DNA of 39,628 bases from Dactylosporangium aurantiacum (GCF_000716715.1 NZ_JNYJ01000078.1:1-39628), one strand, 5' to 3'. Numbered from the stretch's first letter, positions 26,211 through 35,260 are shown. The notes: generated from the letters alone by a model not told the origin. Numbers and translations are program-made.

Positions 26211-26705
26211 CGGTCGCGGATGATGATGTGTGTGGCGTTGCTGGTGGCCGGGTGCGTCGGGTCGGGTGGCGGGGAGTACACGATGCCGACCGACGCCATG
26301 AAGCCCAGGTTCAGCGCCGGGCAGCGGTTCACGGCGAAGCCCGTCGCCGCGGGCGGCTACCGGCCGAGGGCCGGCGACGTGGTGGTGTTCCGCGCCCCGG
26401 ACTCGTGGGGTCGGCGTGGCCTGTCGGTGGCGCGGGTGGTGGCGGTCGGCGGGACGGTGGTCGCGTGCTGCGACGTCGACGGCAGCGTGACGGTCGACGG
26501 GGTGACGCTGGACGAGCCGTATCTCGGGGAGAACTCCCCCATTGACGCGACTGCCACGGTCGAGCGGTGCTACGGGCGCCGGTTCGGCCCGGTCCGGGTC
26601 GAACCGGGCCACGTGTTCGTCATGGGCGACAGCCGGGGCATCTCGGTGGACTCCCGCTGCAAGGGCACCGTGCCGGACGACCGCATCGTCGCCGTCGTCG
26701 AATAG
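26208..26705 (+). CDS. Signal peptidase I-like lipoprotein lacking the catalytic Ser and Lys
   Basis: 165 residues: short lipoprotein signal with lipobox VAGC (Cys16), then an S26-like fold: MPTDAMKP (26-33), RPRAGDVVVFRAP, SVARVVAVGG, VTVDGVTLDEPYL and box E GDSRGISVDSR (140-150). In true type I signal peptidases the nucleophile Ser precedes the Met of the first motif and a Lys precedes the Arg-Val-Val. Here these places hold Ala30 and Ala75, so it should be inactive. It may bind signal peptides or play a structural role; unknown. GTG start without ribosome binding site, probably leaderless; an ATG run begins four codons later. Divergent from the kinase gene. Confidence 0.75.
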   Translation: MRSRMMMCVALLVAGCVGSGGGEYTMPTDAMKPRFSAGQRFTAKPVAAGGYRPRAGDVVVFRAPDSWGRRGLSVARVVAVGGTVVACCDVDGSVTVDGVTLDEPYLGENSPIDATATVERCYGRRFGPVRVEPGHVFVMGDSRGISVDSRCKGTVPDDRIVAVVE

Positions 26706-26756
26706 GGCGGCCGTGATCTCGTCGGTGGTGTTGCGCCGGCTTGGCACACTGCCGCC

Positions 26757-28811
26757 GTGATCAAGGACCTGGACGAGCTCGGCGGGGTCGACTGGGGAGC
26801 GCTCAGCCATGCCTGGGGCGCCGCCGACGACGTGCCGGACCTCCTGCGCCGGCTGGTCGGGCCGGACCCGCGGGGGCGCGCGGACGCGCTGGGTGAGCTG
26901 CGCGGGACGGTGCACCGCCACGGCGACGTCTTCGACGGCACGGTCGCCGCGATCCCGTTCCTGCTCGCGGTCGCGGGCGACGCACGGGTGCCGGACCGGG
27001 CCGGCGTGCTGCGGCTGCTCGCCGGCATCGGGGGCGCGACCCGGCGCGAGGACCCCGGCCCCGACTGCACCGCCGCCCGGGCGGCGGTCGCCGGCGCCGC
27101 GCCGCTGCTGCTGCGCCTGCTCGACGACGCCGACCCGGAAGTGCGCCGCGCCGTGCCGGCCGCACTGCTCGTCCAGCGCGGCGACGCGGGCCCGGCCCTG
27201 GCGGCGCTGCGCGCCCGGCTCGCCGTCGAGCCGGACGCCGACGTGCGCGGCGCGCTCGCCGCGGCGGTCGCCGGCCTGGGCCGGCTCGCCGCCGCGGGGC
27301 TGGTCTCCGGCGTGGACCCGATTGCGGCCGGTGCCTGGTTCGCCGGCTGGCTCACCGCGCCCGACCCGGCCGGCGCGCAGGTGCGCGGCCGGCTCACGGC
27401 GGTCGCCGACCTCGTCGGCACGGCACCGGAAGCGCTCGCCGGTGACCTGGTCCCGGTCGTGGCCGGGCTGCTCCGGGCGGACCTGGAGGCGGCGGACCAG
27501 GCGCTGCCGGCCCTGCGCGTGTCCCGCGTGGAGGATCTCACCGACCTGGTGTCGCCCGCGCGCCTCGACGGGCCGGTGGCGGCGGCCGGCAGCCGGGACG
27601 CGCTCGTCGAGGACCTCAGCATGTCCCTGCGGGAGCGGGTCGAGGACCGCGTCGAGCTGCTCACGTGCCTGCTGGCGGCCGGCGCCCCGGCGGCGCGCTC
27701 CGCCGCGTTGCGCCCCGCCCTGGGCCTCATCGGGTACTGGCGCGGCGACTACACCGGCCTCGTCACGCTCCTCGGCGCCCAGCTCACGGACGGTCGCCTG
27801 GCCGGGCGGGCCGCGCTCGTCCTGGAGCATCTCGACGCGCTGGCCGCCCCCGCCACCGACGCGCTGGCCGACGCGGTCATGTCGGCGGCGCCGGCGTCCC
27901 CGTACGGCGACGGGCCCCCACCCTGGGTCGTCACCTGGCCGGGATGGGAGCCGACCGTCGGCCCGACCCTGTGGGCGCTGGCCGCGCTCCACGACGACCG
28001 GGCGCTGCCCGCGGTGCGGGCGGTCCTCGACCGCGACGTCCCGGTGCGCGGCGCCGGCCCGCTGGTCACCCGGTACGCCACGACGGCACCGGACCTGCTC
28101 GCCACCCTCCGCCGCCGCTGCACCGCACAGGCGGGCAGCGCCGCGGCCGGGCACCGCCGGCTGCTGGCCCTGCTCGCCACGGCGCTCGGCCCGGCGGCCG
28201 CGGAGGCCGTGCCCGAGCTGCTCGCCGGGCCGATCGACCCGGTGACCGCCAACGCCCTCGGCCGTATCGGACCGGACGCGGCGGCGGCCGTCCCCGCGCT
28301 GCGCGGCATGCTCGACCGCGACGACGGGGTCGAGGCCGTCGTGGCCGTCGTGCTGTGGCAGGTCACGGGCGAGGCGGGGCAGGCGGTCGAGCTGCTCGCC
28401 CGCCACCTCGACGACCCGTGGGACGCCACGGCCGGCGTCGCCGACGCGGCGGGCCGGCTCGGTCCGGCCGGGGCCGCCCTCGAAGCACCGCTGCGCGCCC
28501 TCGTCGACGCCGACGACGACCGCGTCCACGTCGCCGCGGCCCGGGCGCTGTGGCGGATCACGGGCGACGCCGAAACCCCGCTGCCCGTCCTCGCCCGGCT
28601 GTGGACCGCCCGGCCGGCCCGCCGCGCGGAGATCGCCGCCCACCTCGCCGCGATCGGACCGGCCGCCCGGGCGCTGCGCGACCTGGCCGCCGCCGAGGCG
28701 CGGCAGCCGTTCCGGCACAGCGCCGCGCTCAACGGCTGGTCCAGCCGGCAGGTCGCCCTCGACGTCGCCCTGCTCCGCGACTGCCGCACCATCCTCGACG
28801 CGACCGGCTGA
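26757..28811 (+). CDS. HEAT-repeat protein
   Basis: 684 residues, GTG start at 26757; CACACT six bases before it may be a leaderless -10. The protein is an array of alpha-helical pairs with HEAT-like signatures (DPEVRRAVPAALLVQRGDAGPALAAL, VVAVVLWQVTGEAGQAVELLARHLDDPWDATAGVADAAGRLGPAGAALEAPLRALVDADDDRVHVAAARALWRITGD shortened here in sense). Similar long HEAT proteins are common in actinobacteria with no defined role; probably a cytoplasmic scaffold. No signal peptide or membrane segment. The gene ends one base before the converging membrane-protein gene. Confidence 0.8.
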   Translation: MIKDLDELGGVDWGALSHAWGAADDVPDLLRRLVGPDPRGRADALGELRGTVHRHGDVFDGTVAAIPFLLAVAGDARVPDRAGVLRLLAGIGGATRREDPGPDCTAARAAVAGAAPLLLRLLDDADPEVRRAVPAALLVQRGDAGPALAALRARLAVEPDADVRGALAAAVAGLGRLAAAGLVSGVDPIAAGAWFAGWLTAPDPAGAQVRGRLTAVADLVGTAPEALAGDLVPVVAGLLRADLEAADQALPALRVSRVEDLTDLVSPARLDGPVAAAGSRDALVEDLSMSLRERVEDRVELLTCLLAAGAPAARSAALRPALGLIGYWRGDYTGLVTLLGAQLTDGRLAGRAALVLEHLDALAAPATDALADAVMSAAPASPYGDGPPPWVVTWPGWEPTVGPTLWALAALHDDRALPAVRAVLDRDVPVRGAGPLVTRYATTAPDLLATLRRRCTAQAGSAAAGHRRLLALLATALGPAAAEAVPELLAGPIDPVTANALGRIGPDAAAAVPALRGMLDRDDGVEAVVAVVLWQVTGEAGQAVELLARHLDDPWDATAGVADAAGRLGPAGAALEAPLRALVDADDDRVHVAAARALWRITGDAETPLPVLARLWTARPARRAEIAAHLAAIGPAARALRDLAAAEARQPFRHSAALNGWSSRQVALDVALLRDCRTILDATG

Positions 28812-28812
28812 C

Positions 28813-29445
28813 TCACGAACGCCGGGGGCGCGGTTCGCCGAACTTGACCCCCAGGCGGACGGCCGCGATGGCGACGCCCGCGCTGGAGGCGGCCAGTGCG
28901 CACGCGAAGGCCCGCTGGGCGACCGAGAAGCTCTCCGAGAGCAGGGAGTCGGCGGCGACGAAGACCTGCACGCCGAAGGAGACCGTGGCGAAGGTACCCA
29001 CGATGGCCTCCGCGGCGAACTGCGGGTCGAACATGCGGTGCAGCAGCGCCGGCTGGGAGTGTGTCCGCGCCGTGTTGTGGTCCCAGGGCAGGTGCGACCG
29101 GCCGGCGCCGGCGATCGAGAACAGCGACGAGCGGATGCGGGCGATGTCCCGGTCGTACGCGTGCAGGGCCGCCCCGAACTTCCGCACGCTGGCGAGGATC
29201 AGCAGGCTGATCATGCCGAAGACGGCGGCCATGCAGGTCAGGCCCAGGGCCACCGTCGGCCAGCTCGGGATGCGGGAGCTGACCGCGACGAAGAAGCCGA
29301 CGATGGCGACCAGGAGCGTGAAGAAGAACCCGAGGAACTGGTTGCGTTCCTGTTCGATGTGACGGTAGTGGAGCCAGTGTTGCTGCCCCTCGTACAGCAG
29401 GGCGTCGGTGAGCAGGCGTTGCTTTTCGAATTCGGTCAGGGCCAC
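28813..29445 (-). CDS. Membrane protein of unknown function
   Basis: About 210 residues. The GTG at 29445 (VALTEFEKQRLL) is chosen because it begins five bases after the preceding stop; ribosome binding site weak. Two strong membrane helices near the N terminus (FLGFFFTLLVAIVGFFVAV and a following Ala/Leu-rich one) are joined by a short loop, then a soluble middle part and perhaps two more weak helices (AAEAIVGTFATVSFGVQVF, FACALAASSAGVAIAAV). I do not recognise the family. Co-transcribed with the SHOCT protein gene. Confidence 0.65.
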   Translation of the reverse strand: MALTEFEKQRLLTDALLYEGQQHWLHYRHIEQERNQFLGFFFTLLVAIVGFFVAVSSRIPSWPTVALGLTCMAAVFGMISLLILASVRKFGAALHAYDRDIARIRSSLFSIAGAGRSHLPWDHNTARTHSQPALLHRMFDPQFAAEAIVGTFATVSFGVQVFVAADSLLSESFSVAQRAFACALAASSAGVAIAAVRLGVKFGEPRPRRS

Positions 29446-29450
29446 CGCCG

Positions 29451-29867
29451 TCAGCGCCGGGCTCCGGCACCGTTGTGGCTCTGTTCCAGCAGTGCCGCCT
29501 TGGCGCGCTGGTATTCGGATTCGGTCAGGATCCCGCGCCGTTGCAGATCGGCGAGCTTGCCGAGCTCGTCCGCGGGGCTCGCCGTGCCCGCCGCGCTGCG
29601 GACGAACTCGCGGACCTCGGCCTCGTGGGCCATCGCCCGTTCGCGGGCCCGCGCGTTCATCGACGGGCCGCGCGTGATGAGGTACACGAGCGCACCGAGC
29701 CACGGCAGGACAATCAGGAAGATCGTCCAGCCGGCCTTGCCCCAGCCGCTGACCTCGTGGTCACGGAACACGTCCGTGAGGATGCTGATCATCAGCCAGA
29801 TCCAGGCGAAGACCAGCATGAACCACAACGTCCCAAGAATCACGTCGCCGAACGAGAAGTCATCCAT
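29451..29867 (-). CDS. Small membrane protein with PLDc_N-type helices and SHOCT domain
   Basis: 138 residues. Two N-terminal membrane helices (VILGTLWFMLVFAWIWLMISI; GWTIFLIVLPWLGALVYLI) with the VFRDHEVSGWGKAGW link typical of phospholipase-D-nuclease N-terminal (PLDc_N) membrane proteins, then a C-terminal SHOCT helix pair (DELGKLADLQRRGILTESEYQRAKAALL). SHOCT segments are thought to mediate oligomerisation. ATG at 29867 with GAGGAGG six bases upstream. Common in actinobacteria; function unknown. Confidence 0.85.
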   Translation of the reverse strand: MDDFSFGDVILGTLWFMLVFAWIWLMISILTDVFRDHEVSGWGKAGWTIFLIVLPWLGALVYLITRGPSMNARARERAMAHEAEVREFVRSAAGTASPADELGKLADLQRRGILTESEYQRAKAALLEQSHNGAGARR

Positions 29868-29973
29868 GGTCCGCCTCCTCGGTGTGCATCGGAACCGTTA
29901 TCAGCGTCGAACGCCGCATACCGCGGATCATCACCCGCGTCGGGTGAACGCCGGGCACCGTGGACCGTCGCGG

Positions 29974-29988
29974 TACCGTCGCCGGGTG
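29974..29988 (+). promoter_or_regulatory. Likely leaderless promoter of the 280-residue protein gene
   Basis: TACCGT (29974-29979), six bases, then GTG at 29986. Same arrangement as at 26196 and no Shine-Dalgarno sequence. Confidence 0.55.
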
Positions 29989-30828
29989 GACGAGCAGGAC
30001 CTGCTGACGCCGGCGGAGGTGGCGGGCGCCGACGAGCTGTACTGGACGCTGGACAGCCTGGACCCGAGGGTCCGCCCGGCGGTCACCATCGAGCCGGGCC
30101 CCGGCCGGCGCATCGTGGTCGCCGCGCACGGCGGCGGCGGGCTCACGATCACCTACCGCGAGCACACCGCCGACGCCGTCCGCCGGGTGGAGGACGTCGA
30201 CGTCCTCGCGGCCCACCGGGCGATCATGGCGTGCCTGCGCGGCGCGTCCGGGTGGCATCAGGTGCTCGACCAGGTCGGCGGCAGCTTCGGTACCGCCGGC
30301 GTCGACACCGACTACGAGCCGACCGGCCTGAGCGTCGCGAACGCGGTGCTGGACGACGGCAAGCGACGGCGGCGGCGCGGCCTGCCCACGGTGGGCAACG
30401 CGATCGGGTGGGGCGCCCGCAGGGTCACCACCGGCGACACCTGGCGCGGCGTGCCGGACAGCGGCACGGTCACCGTCCGCGCCCTGCGGCCGGATCCGGT
30501 GCACGAGCACGGGATCGCGATCCGCGCGGCCGGCGGGACGCTCAGCGTGGGCGGCGCGCCGGCGGCCGAAGTGATCGTGTGGCCGACCGCGGAGGACCCG
30601 GAGACGGTCGTCGCCTACGTCTCCCCCGCGCCGGCGCTGCAGGTGTGCAACGTCTACCTGCTCCGTGGCGCCGCGTGGGAGCGGGTCGACCGGTGGTCGG
30701 AGCAGGCCGGCATGGTCGTCGAGGCGGCCGGGGACGCCGAGCGGGTCTACCACTGCAACCACGCGTCGACGACCCCGCCGACCTTCGCCGACCTGACGGT
30801 CCGCCTGCGGCTCGGGCCGCCGGCCTGA
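29986..30828 (+). CDS. Protein of unknown function, 280 residues
   Basis: Begins VDEQDLLTPAEVAGADELYWTLDSLDPRVRP, and the codon use (G/C third positions) is that of a real gene. No signal peptide or membrane helix. I recognise no domain; the many short beta-prone segments (RRIVVAAHGGGGLTITYRE, AAEVIVWPTAEDPETVVAYVS) suggest a beta-rich fold. The GTG at 29986 is supported by a leaderless promoter pattern. It converges on the SDR gene with only three bases between stops. Confidence 0.7.
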   Translation: MDEQDLLTPAEVAGADELYWTLDSLDPRVRPAVTIEPGPGRRIVVAAHGGGGLTITYREHTADAVRRVEDVDVLAAHRAIMACLRGASGWHQVLDQVGGSFGTAGVDTDYEPTGLSVANAVLDDGKRRRRRGLPTVGNAIGWGARRVTTGDTWRGVPDSGTVTVRALRPDPVHEHGIAIRAAGGTLSVGGAPAAEVIVWPTAEDPETVVAYVSPAPALQVCNVYLLRGAAWERVDRWSEQAGMVVEAAGDAERVYHCNHASTTPPTFADLTVRLRLGPPA

Positions 30829-30831
30829 CCC

Positions 30832-31560
30832 TCAGGTCAGCGCGGTGCCGGTGTGGCCGGCCAGCGCGTCCAGCAGGCGGTCCTGGAAGGCGCGGTCGTG
30901 CACCGCCGGGTGGGGCGCGCGGCGCCGCTGGTGGAACCAGTACCCGCCGCTGGTACGCGCCTCCGGGTCGGTGCTGGTGGCGAGCCACTCCTGGGTGAGG
31001 TGCCCGAGCCGCAGGTCGTCGGGGGCACCGGGACCGCCCATCCTGGTCGGCACCCAGCCGGGGTCGACGGCGTTGCTGGACACCTCCGGCCACAGGCGGG
31101 CGACGGCCGCGGCGAGGGTGGCCACGAACAGCTTGCTGTCGGAGTACGAGCCCGCCCGCCGGCCGCTCCAGTCGACGCCGGTCAGGTCGGCCCGCCCGCT
31201 CTCGTGCATGCCGCTGGTGATGTACACGAGCCGCCGCGGGCGGCTGATGAGCGCCGTCAGCAGGTACGGCGCGACGACGTTGACCGGCATGATCTGGTCG
31301 CCCCGGTAGACGCCCGCGTTGTGGATCACCGCGTCGACCGGGCCGAGCGCGTCGACCTGGCCCGCCACGGCGCGGGTCTGGTCCGGGTCGGCCAGGTCGC
31401 CGACGACCGCCGACACGCCCTGGTCCACGAGGTCCTCCACCGCGGCCAGCCGCCCGGCGTTGCGGGCGTGGACGATGACCTCGTGCCCGTCGCCGAGCAG
31501 GGTCCGCGCCGCCAGGCGGCCCAGCCCGTCCGCCGACCCGGTGATGAAGATGCGTGCCAT
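30832..31560 (-). CDS. Short-chain dehydrogenase/reductase
   Basis: 242 residues. TGSADGLGRLAA is the cofactor loop (Gly-rich), HNAGVYRG the NAG motif; catalytic Ser in YITSGMHESG and YSDSK supply Ser-Tyr-Lys. The segment EDLVDQGVSAVVGDLADPDQT and a C-terminal SGGYWFHQRRR are typical of atypical retinol-dehydrogenase-like SDRs in actinobacteria. ATG at 31560 with GGGGAG just upstream. No partners nearby; substrate unknown. Confidence 0.87.
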   Translation of the reverse strand: MARIFITGSADGLGRLAARTLLGDGHEVIVHARNAGRLAAVEDLVDQGVSAVVGDLADPDQTRAVAGQVDALGPVDAVIHNAGVYRGDQIMPVNVVAPYLLTALISRPRRLVYITSGMHESGRADLTGVDWSGRRAGSYSDSKLFVATLAAAVARLWPEVSSNAVDPGWVPTRMGGPGAPDDLRLGHLTQEWLATSTDPEARTSGGYWFHQRRRAPHPAVHDRAFQDRLLDALAGHTGTALT

Positions 31561-31667
31561 GGCTCCCCTCTGCCCCGGCCGATGCTCGACAACCTACCTG
31601 GAGGTCGTCGCCGCCGGTGGGGACGCGGCGGTCAGCGGGCGAGCGGTCACGGCAGCTGATCGGGGCG

Positions 31668-31698
31668 GGCGCCGGCAGCGCTGTCCGCTGCCGGCGCC
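31668..31698 (-). terminator. Very strong terminator of the second sugar operon
   Basis: ggcgccggcagcg (31668-31680) and its exact inverted copy (31686-31698) form a 13-bp stem with a 5-base loop, 11 bases beyond the stop codon at 31710 on the minus strand. Confidence 0.88.
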
Positions 31699-31709
31699 AC
31701 GTACCCGGC

Positions 31710-33506
31710 TCAGCGGCCCCAGAGCCGCCAGGTCTGGTTCAGCGGGCTGCCCTGGCCCACCGGGTTGCAGGTCCACTGGTGCACCAGCGCGCCGGGCGTC
31801 GTGGAGATGGCGCTGACGTCCACGCACTTGCCGCTGTGCCGGGCGACGAGCTGGTAGTCGTGGCTGTCGTTGCCGCCGTAGGTGACCTTCCGCAGCGTGA
31901 ACTGCTGGTTCTGCCCACCGTTGCAGGTCCACTGCTGCACCGCGGCGCCGTCGGCGGTGGAGACGCCGTTGACGTCCAGGCACTTGCCGCTCTGCTGGTT
32001 GACCACGGTGTAGGTGCTCGCCACGCCGGTGACCGGGCGGAAGTTCCACAGCTGCTGGTCGCCGCCGTCGCAGGTGAACTGCTGCTGCCGGTTGCCGTCA
32101 ACGGTGCCCAGCCCGGTGTTGTCCAGGCACTGCTGGCTGTGCTGGGCGACGGCGACGGACTGGAACCCGCCGTCGGACGGCGGCAGCAGCGTGACGGTGA
32201 ACGTGTCGTCGATGCCGGTGTGCGGCAGGTTCACCGTGGTGGCGTTGCCCGACAGGGTCACCACGGTGTTTTGCACCGTAACCGGGCCCTGCACGGCGCC
32301 GCCGTTGTTGTACGGGATGCGCTGCACCACGACGCGGACCTGGTTGTTCTGCACGATGCCGGTGGTCGTGTCCAGCCGTTGCAGGTTGACCGCGACGTTG
32401 CCCGTGGTGCCGCCGCCACCGACGAGGATCTTCGCGACGCCGGTGTCCTTGGTGGCGAAGGCGTCGTAGGCCTGGCTGGGCGTGACCGAGGAGATCAGGC
32501 CGGTCTGCGAGCCGTAGTAGCGGTACACCCACCACTCGCCCTTCGGCTGGTGCTGCCCGGCGCTGTTGCGCACCAGCAGGTTGCCGAGGTCGTTGTGCAG
32601 GTTGTTGGTGCTGGCCCAGTTGGCGCGCAGGCCGTCGGCGCCGGCGCGCTCCAGCCGGGCGATGTACCACGAGCCGTCGCCGGGGTTCTGCTCGTTCGAT
32701 GCGCCGTACTCGTTGATCTGGTACGGGCGGGGGTGGGCGATGCCGCGGGCGTCGAGGGTGCTGTTGGCGGTGGCGACGTTCGCGACCGGGTCGCTGGGCA
32801 GGCTGTGCCAGCTGAAGATGTCCGGCACGACGTTGTTGGCCTTCACGAAGTCCAGGTACTGGATCCACCAGCCCGACGTGGACGGCACCCCGGCGTGGCT
32901 GGGCCCGACCAGCGGCGTGCCCGGCAGGTCGGCGCGCAGCCGCTGGTACGTGCGCCGCCACAGCTCGAAGTACTGCGACTGCGGCCGGTTCCAGAACAGG
33001 CCGAGGTTCGGCTCGTTCCAGATGTCCCACTGCACGGTCACCCCGGTGGCCTTCACGTCGGCGATGACCCGGGTGAGGAACGCGTCGTAGTCGCTCCAGT
33101 TGCCGTTGTCGCCCGGGAACCGGGAGATGGGGTAGCCGTCGGCGCCCCACAGGTCGTGCGGCAGCAGCACGAACGTGCCGCCGAGGGCGGCGGTGCGCAG
33201 GATCTGCGCGCGGGTCGCGTTCCACCGCCGGTCGTACTTGCCGGACACCCAGCCGCCGGGCTGGTCGAGCTGGGCGCCGCCGGCCCGCATCGCCCGGAAC
33301 TTGACGTCGCGGTAGAAGTGGTCGGCGGGGCCGGCACCGTTCTCGGTCATGCCGTAGATCCAGCCGGATGCGCGGTAGGTGGGGCTGCCACCGGCGACGG
33401 AGAAGTTGACGCTGATCGACTCGTCGGCGGCGTGGGCGGGGGTGGCGACCGTGAGCGCCGCGGCGGCGGCGACGATCGCGGTGAGCAGCGTGCGTCTGAG
33501 GTGCAT
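31710..33506 (-). CDS. Secreted clan GH-A glycoside hydrolase (GH39-like) with CBM13
   Basis: 598 residues: signal peptide (LLTAIVAAAAALTVATPAHA), a (beta/alpha)8 catalytic domain (about 30-340), a beta-sandwich (340-450) and a lectin (455-598) with CBM13-like repeats (CLDNTG, CLDVNG, CVDVSA). E165 in DIWNEPN is the likely acid/base and E266 in QINEYG the likely nucleophile, which fits clan GH-A and resembles GH39, but I cannot fix the family. The lectin's middle repeat is normal; the first (QLWNF) and last (QTWRL) diverge. ATG at 33506 with AGGGAG upstream. Last gene of the LacI-controlled operon, 41 bases after the GH63-like gene; it probably makes the sugar that the transporter imports. 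Confidence 0.8.
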   Translation of the reverse strand: MHLRRTLLTAIVAAAAALTVATPAHAADESISVNFSVAGGSPTYRASGWIYGMTENGAGPADHFYRDVKFRAMRAGGAQLDQPGGWVSGKYDRRWNATRAQILRTAALGGTFVLLPHDLWGADGYPISRFPGDNGNWSDYDAFLTRVIADVKATGVTVQWDIWNEPNLGLFWNRPQSQYFELWRRTYQRLRADLPGTPLVGPSHAGVPSTSGWWIQYLDFVKANNVVPDIFSWHSLPSDPVANVATANSTLDARGIAHPRPYQINEYGASNEQNPGDGSWYIARLERAGADGLRANWASTNNLHNDLGNLLVRNSAGQHQPKGEWWVYRYYGSQTGLISSVTPSQAYDAFATKDTGVAKILVGGGGTTGNVAVNLQRLDTTTGIVQNNQVRVVVQRIPYNNGGAVQGPVTVQNTVVTLSGNATTVNLPHTGIDDTFTVTLLPPSDGGFQSVAVAQHSQQCLDNTGLGTVDGNRQQQFTCDGGDQQLWNFRPVTGVASTYTVVNQQSGKCLDVNGVSTADGAAVQQWTCNGGQNQQFTLRKVTYGGNDSHDYQLVARHSGKCVDVSAISTTPGALVHQWTCNPVGQGSPLNQTWRLWGR

Positions 33507-33547
33507 GGCCGTACTCCCTTTCGTGGCGGTGCGGGAGCGAGACGCCG

Positions 33548-35236
33548 TCAGCGTTGGCGGCGCTCGACGTGTGCGGCGGCGAGGGTGAGGTAGGCGCTCG
33601 CCGTCCAGGTGTAGGCGCGGTCACGCAGGCCGTCGCCGGTGTGCGCGTCGAAGTTCTCGGCGAAGCCGGAGCGTTCGCACAGCGCGCGGAACCGGGCGCT
33701 GATGTCGTCGGCGAGGTCGGTGCAGCCGGCGCGGCGCAGCCCGTCCTCGATGAGGACGGTCGACGGGGCCCAGATCGGGCCGCGCCAGTAGCCGTCGGCC
33801 TCGTAGTGCGCCGACGCCGGCAGCTCCGTGGCGAGGCCGTGCGCGGTGAGGTGCTGCCGGATGCGGCCGGCCAGGACGTCGCGGACGGCGGCCGGCAGCT
33901 CGTCGCCGAGCACGATCGGCATCAGGTACAGCAGGCTGTCGGTGCTCCACGTGTCGTGCGTGGTGGGGCTGCGGGCGGTGAAGCGGTCGCCGGTCCACAG
34001 CTGCCCGAGCAGGGCGTCGCGCAGCTCGTCGGCGCACCGGGTCCAGGCCGGCGCCTCATGGTGCAGGCCGAGCCGGTCGGCGAGCGCGGCGAGCTCGCGG
34101 GCCTGCAGGACGAGGAAGGCGGCGAGGTCGGCGCTCTGCACGACCCGGGCGGCGTCGAACAGGGTGGCGTTGTCCCAGCCGCTGTCGTTGCCGTGCTGGT
34201 AGTGCGGCAGGTCCTCGCCGGGGACGCGGCGCACCGTGAGCCAGAAGTTGGTCCAGCGCACCAGCTGGCCGTAGACCGCCTCGAGCTCGGCGCGGTCCAG
34301 GCCGGGGATCCGGTGACGCAGCCGGGCCAGGGTCCAGCCGTGCACGGGCGGTTTGACGAAGTTGTAGAGGACCTCGGAGTGGGTGACCGAGTCGGGCAGG
34401 CCGCCGGTGTCGTCCTGGTGCTCGAACGGGATCCGGAACTGGGCCCAGGCCAGGTCCGGGTCGCCGGCGGCGAGCGCGAGGGCGTTGAAGCAGTGGTCCC
34501 AGCTCCATACCTTGTCCATCCAGTGTTTCGACATGAGCACCGCGGGCCTGGTGAGGAACCCGCCCGGCGCGACGGTCGCCGACCACAGGACGTAGGCGGC
34601 CAGCTCCGCGGCGGGCGTGCGGTCGTCCCGCCACGGCGCGACCCGGTCGGCGAACGCGGTGAACTGCGCGTCGGCGGCCTTGACGACCTCGTCGAACGTG
34701 ACCGCCGCCCGGTAGGGTGCGCGGCCGCTGGCGTACTCCTCGATCGCGATCTCCCAGGGCCCGTCGCCGAGCACCACGCCGCGCTCGGCGACGCCGACCG
34801 CTTCGACGCCGCGGACCTCGACGTCGTCGCCGGCCAGGACCGTGACGCGGTACCGGCGGCCGGTGCCGTAGTCGGTGAGCACGGCGGCGCCGTCGACCGG
34901 GTCGCGGTACAGGTAGGTACCGGTGAACGGGGTGAGGGTCGATTCCGCGACGAGGACGGCCATGCCGAGGCCCTCGCCCCGCAGCCGCACGGTGTCCGGC
35001 GTCTCGTAGGCCGCCTCGACCGTGCCGGCGCCGTGCGCCCACGCCAACCGGGCCGGGGTGGCAGTGACCGTCGCGGTCCGCGCCGGCGCGAACCGCAGGA
35101 CGGCGTGCATCCCGTTCTGGTGCGACACCAGGTGCAGGTCGTCGGCGACGGCGTGCAGGCCGACGACCGGCGAGATGCCGAACCAGGAACCGGAGTGACT
35201 GAAGGGGATGTCCCGGATGGGGAACACGACGGTCAT
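33548..35236 (-). CDS. Cytoplasmic GH63/GH37-like (alpha/alpha)6 glycoside hydrolase
   Basis: About 562 residues, no signal peptide. N-terminal beta domain, then an (alpha/alpha)6 barrel with DKVWSWDHCFNALALA, HGNDSGWDNATLFD and YWRGPIWAPSTVLIEDGL, signature segments of MGH1-like enzymes related to GH63 glucosidases, trehalases and glucosylglycerate hydrolases; Asp and Glu in these segments are the usual catalytic acids. It would cleave imported oligosaccharides. ATG at 35236 preferred; GTG at 35251 is possible but its GGAAG is only one base away. Follows the MalG-type permease gene by 24 bases in the operon. Substrate unknown. Confidence 0.78.
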   Translation of the reverse strand: MTVVFPIRDIPFSHSGSWFGISPVVGLHAVADDLHLVSHQNGMHAVLRFAPARTATVTATPARLAWAHGAGTVEAAYETPDTVRLRGEGLGMAVLVAESTLTPFTGTYLYRDPVDGAAVLTDYGTGRRYRVTVLAGDDVEVRGVEAVGVAERGVVLGDGPWEIAIEEYASGRAPYRAAVTFDEVVKAADAQFTAFADRVAPWRDDRTPAAELAAYVLWSATVAPGGFLTRPAVLMSKHWMDKVWSWDHCFNALALAAGDPDLAWAQFRIPFEHQDDTGGLPDSVTHSEVLYNFVKPPVHGWTLARLRHRIPGLDRAELEAVYGQLVRWTNFWLTVRRVPGEDLPHYQHGNDSGWDNATLFDAARVVQSADLAAFLVLQARELAALADRLGLHHEAPAWTRCADELRDALLGQLWTGDRFTARSPTTHDTWSTDSLLYLMPIVLGDELPAAVRDVLAGRIRQHLTAHGLATELPASAHYEADGYWRGPIWAPSTVLIEDGLRRAGCTDLADDISARFRALCERSGFAENFDAHTGDGLRDRAYTWTASAYLTLAAAHVERRQR

Positions 35237-35260
35237 TGCGATGGCTCTCACTTCCGAAGG

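Noticed and set aside
24309..28718. A minus-strand open frame of over 1,400 codons spanning the kinase and HEAT genes
   Set aside because: It is antisense to the HEAT and signal-peptidase-like genes and out of frame with the kinase; Arg/Gly/Pro-rich with no domain.
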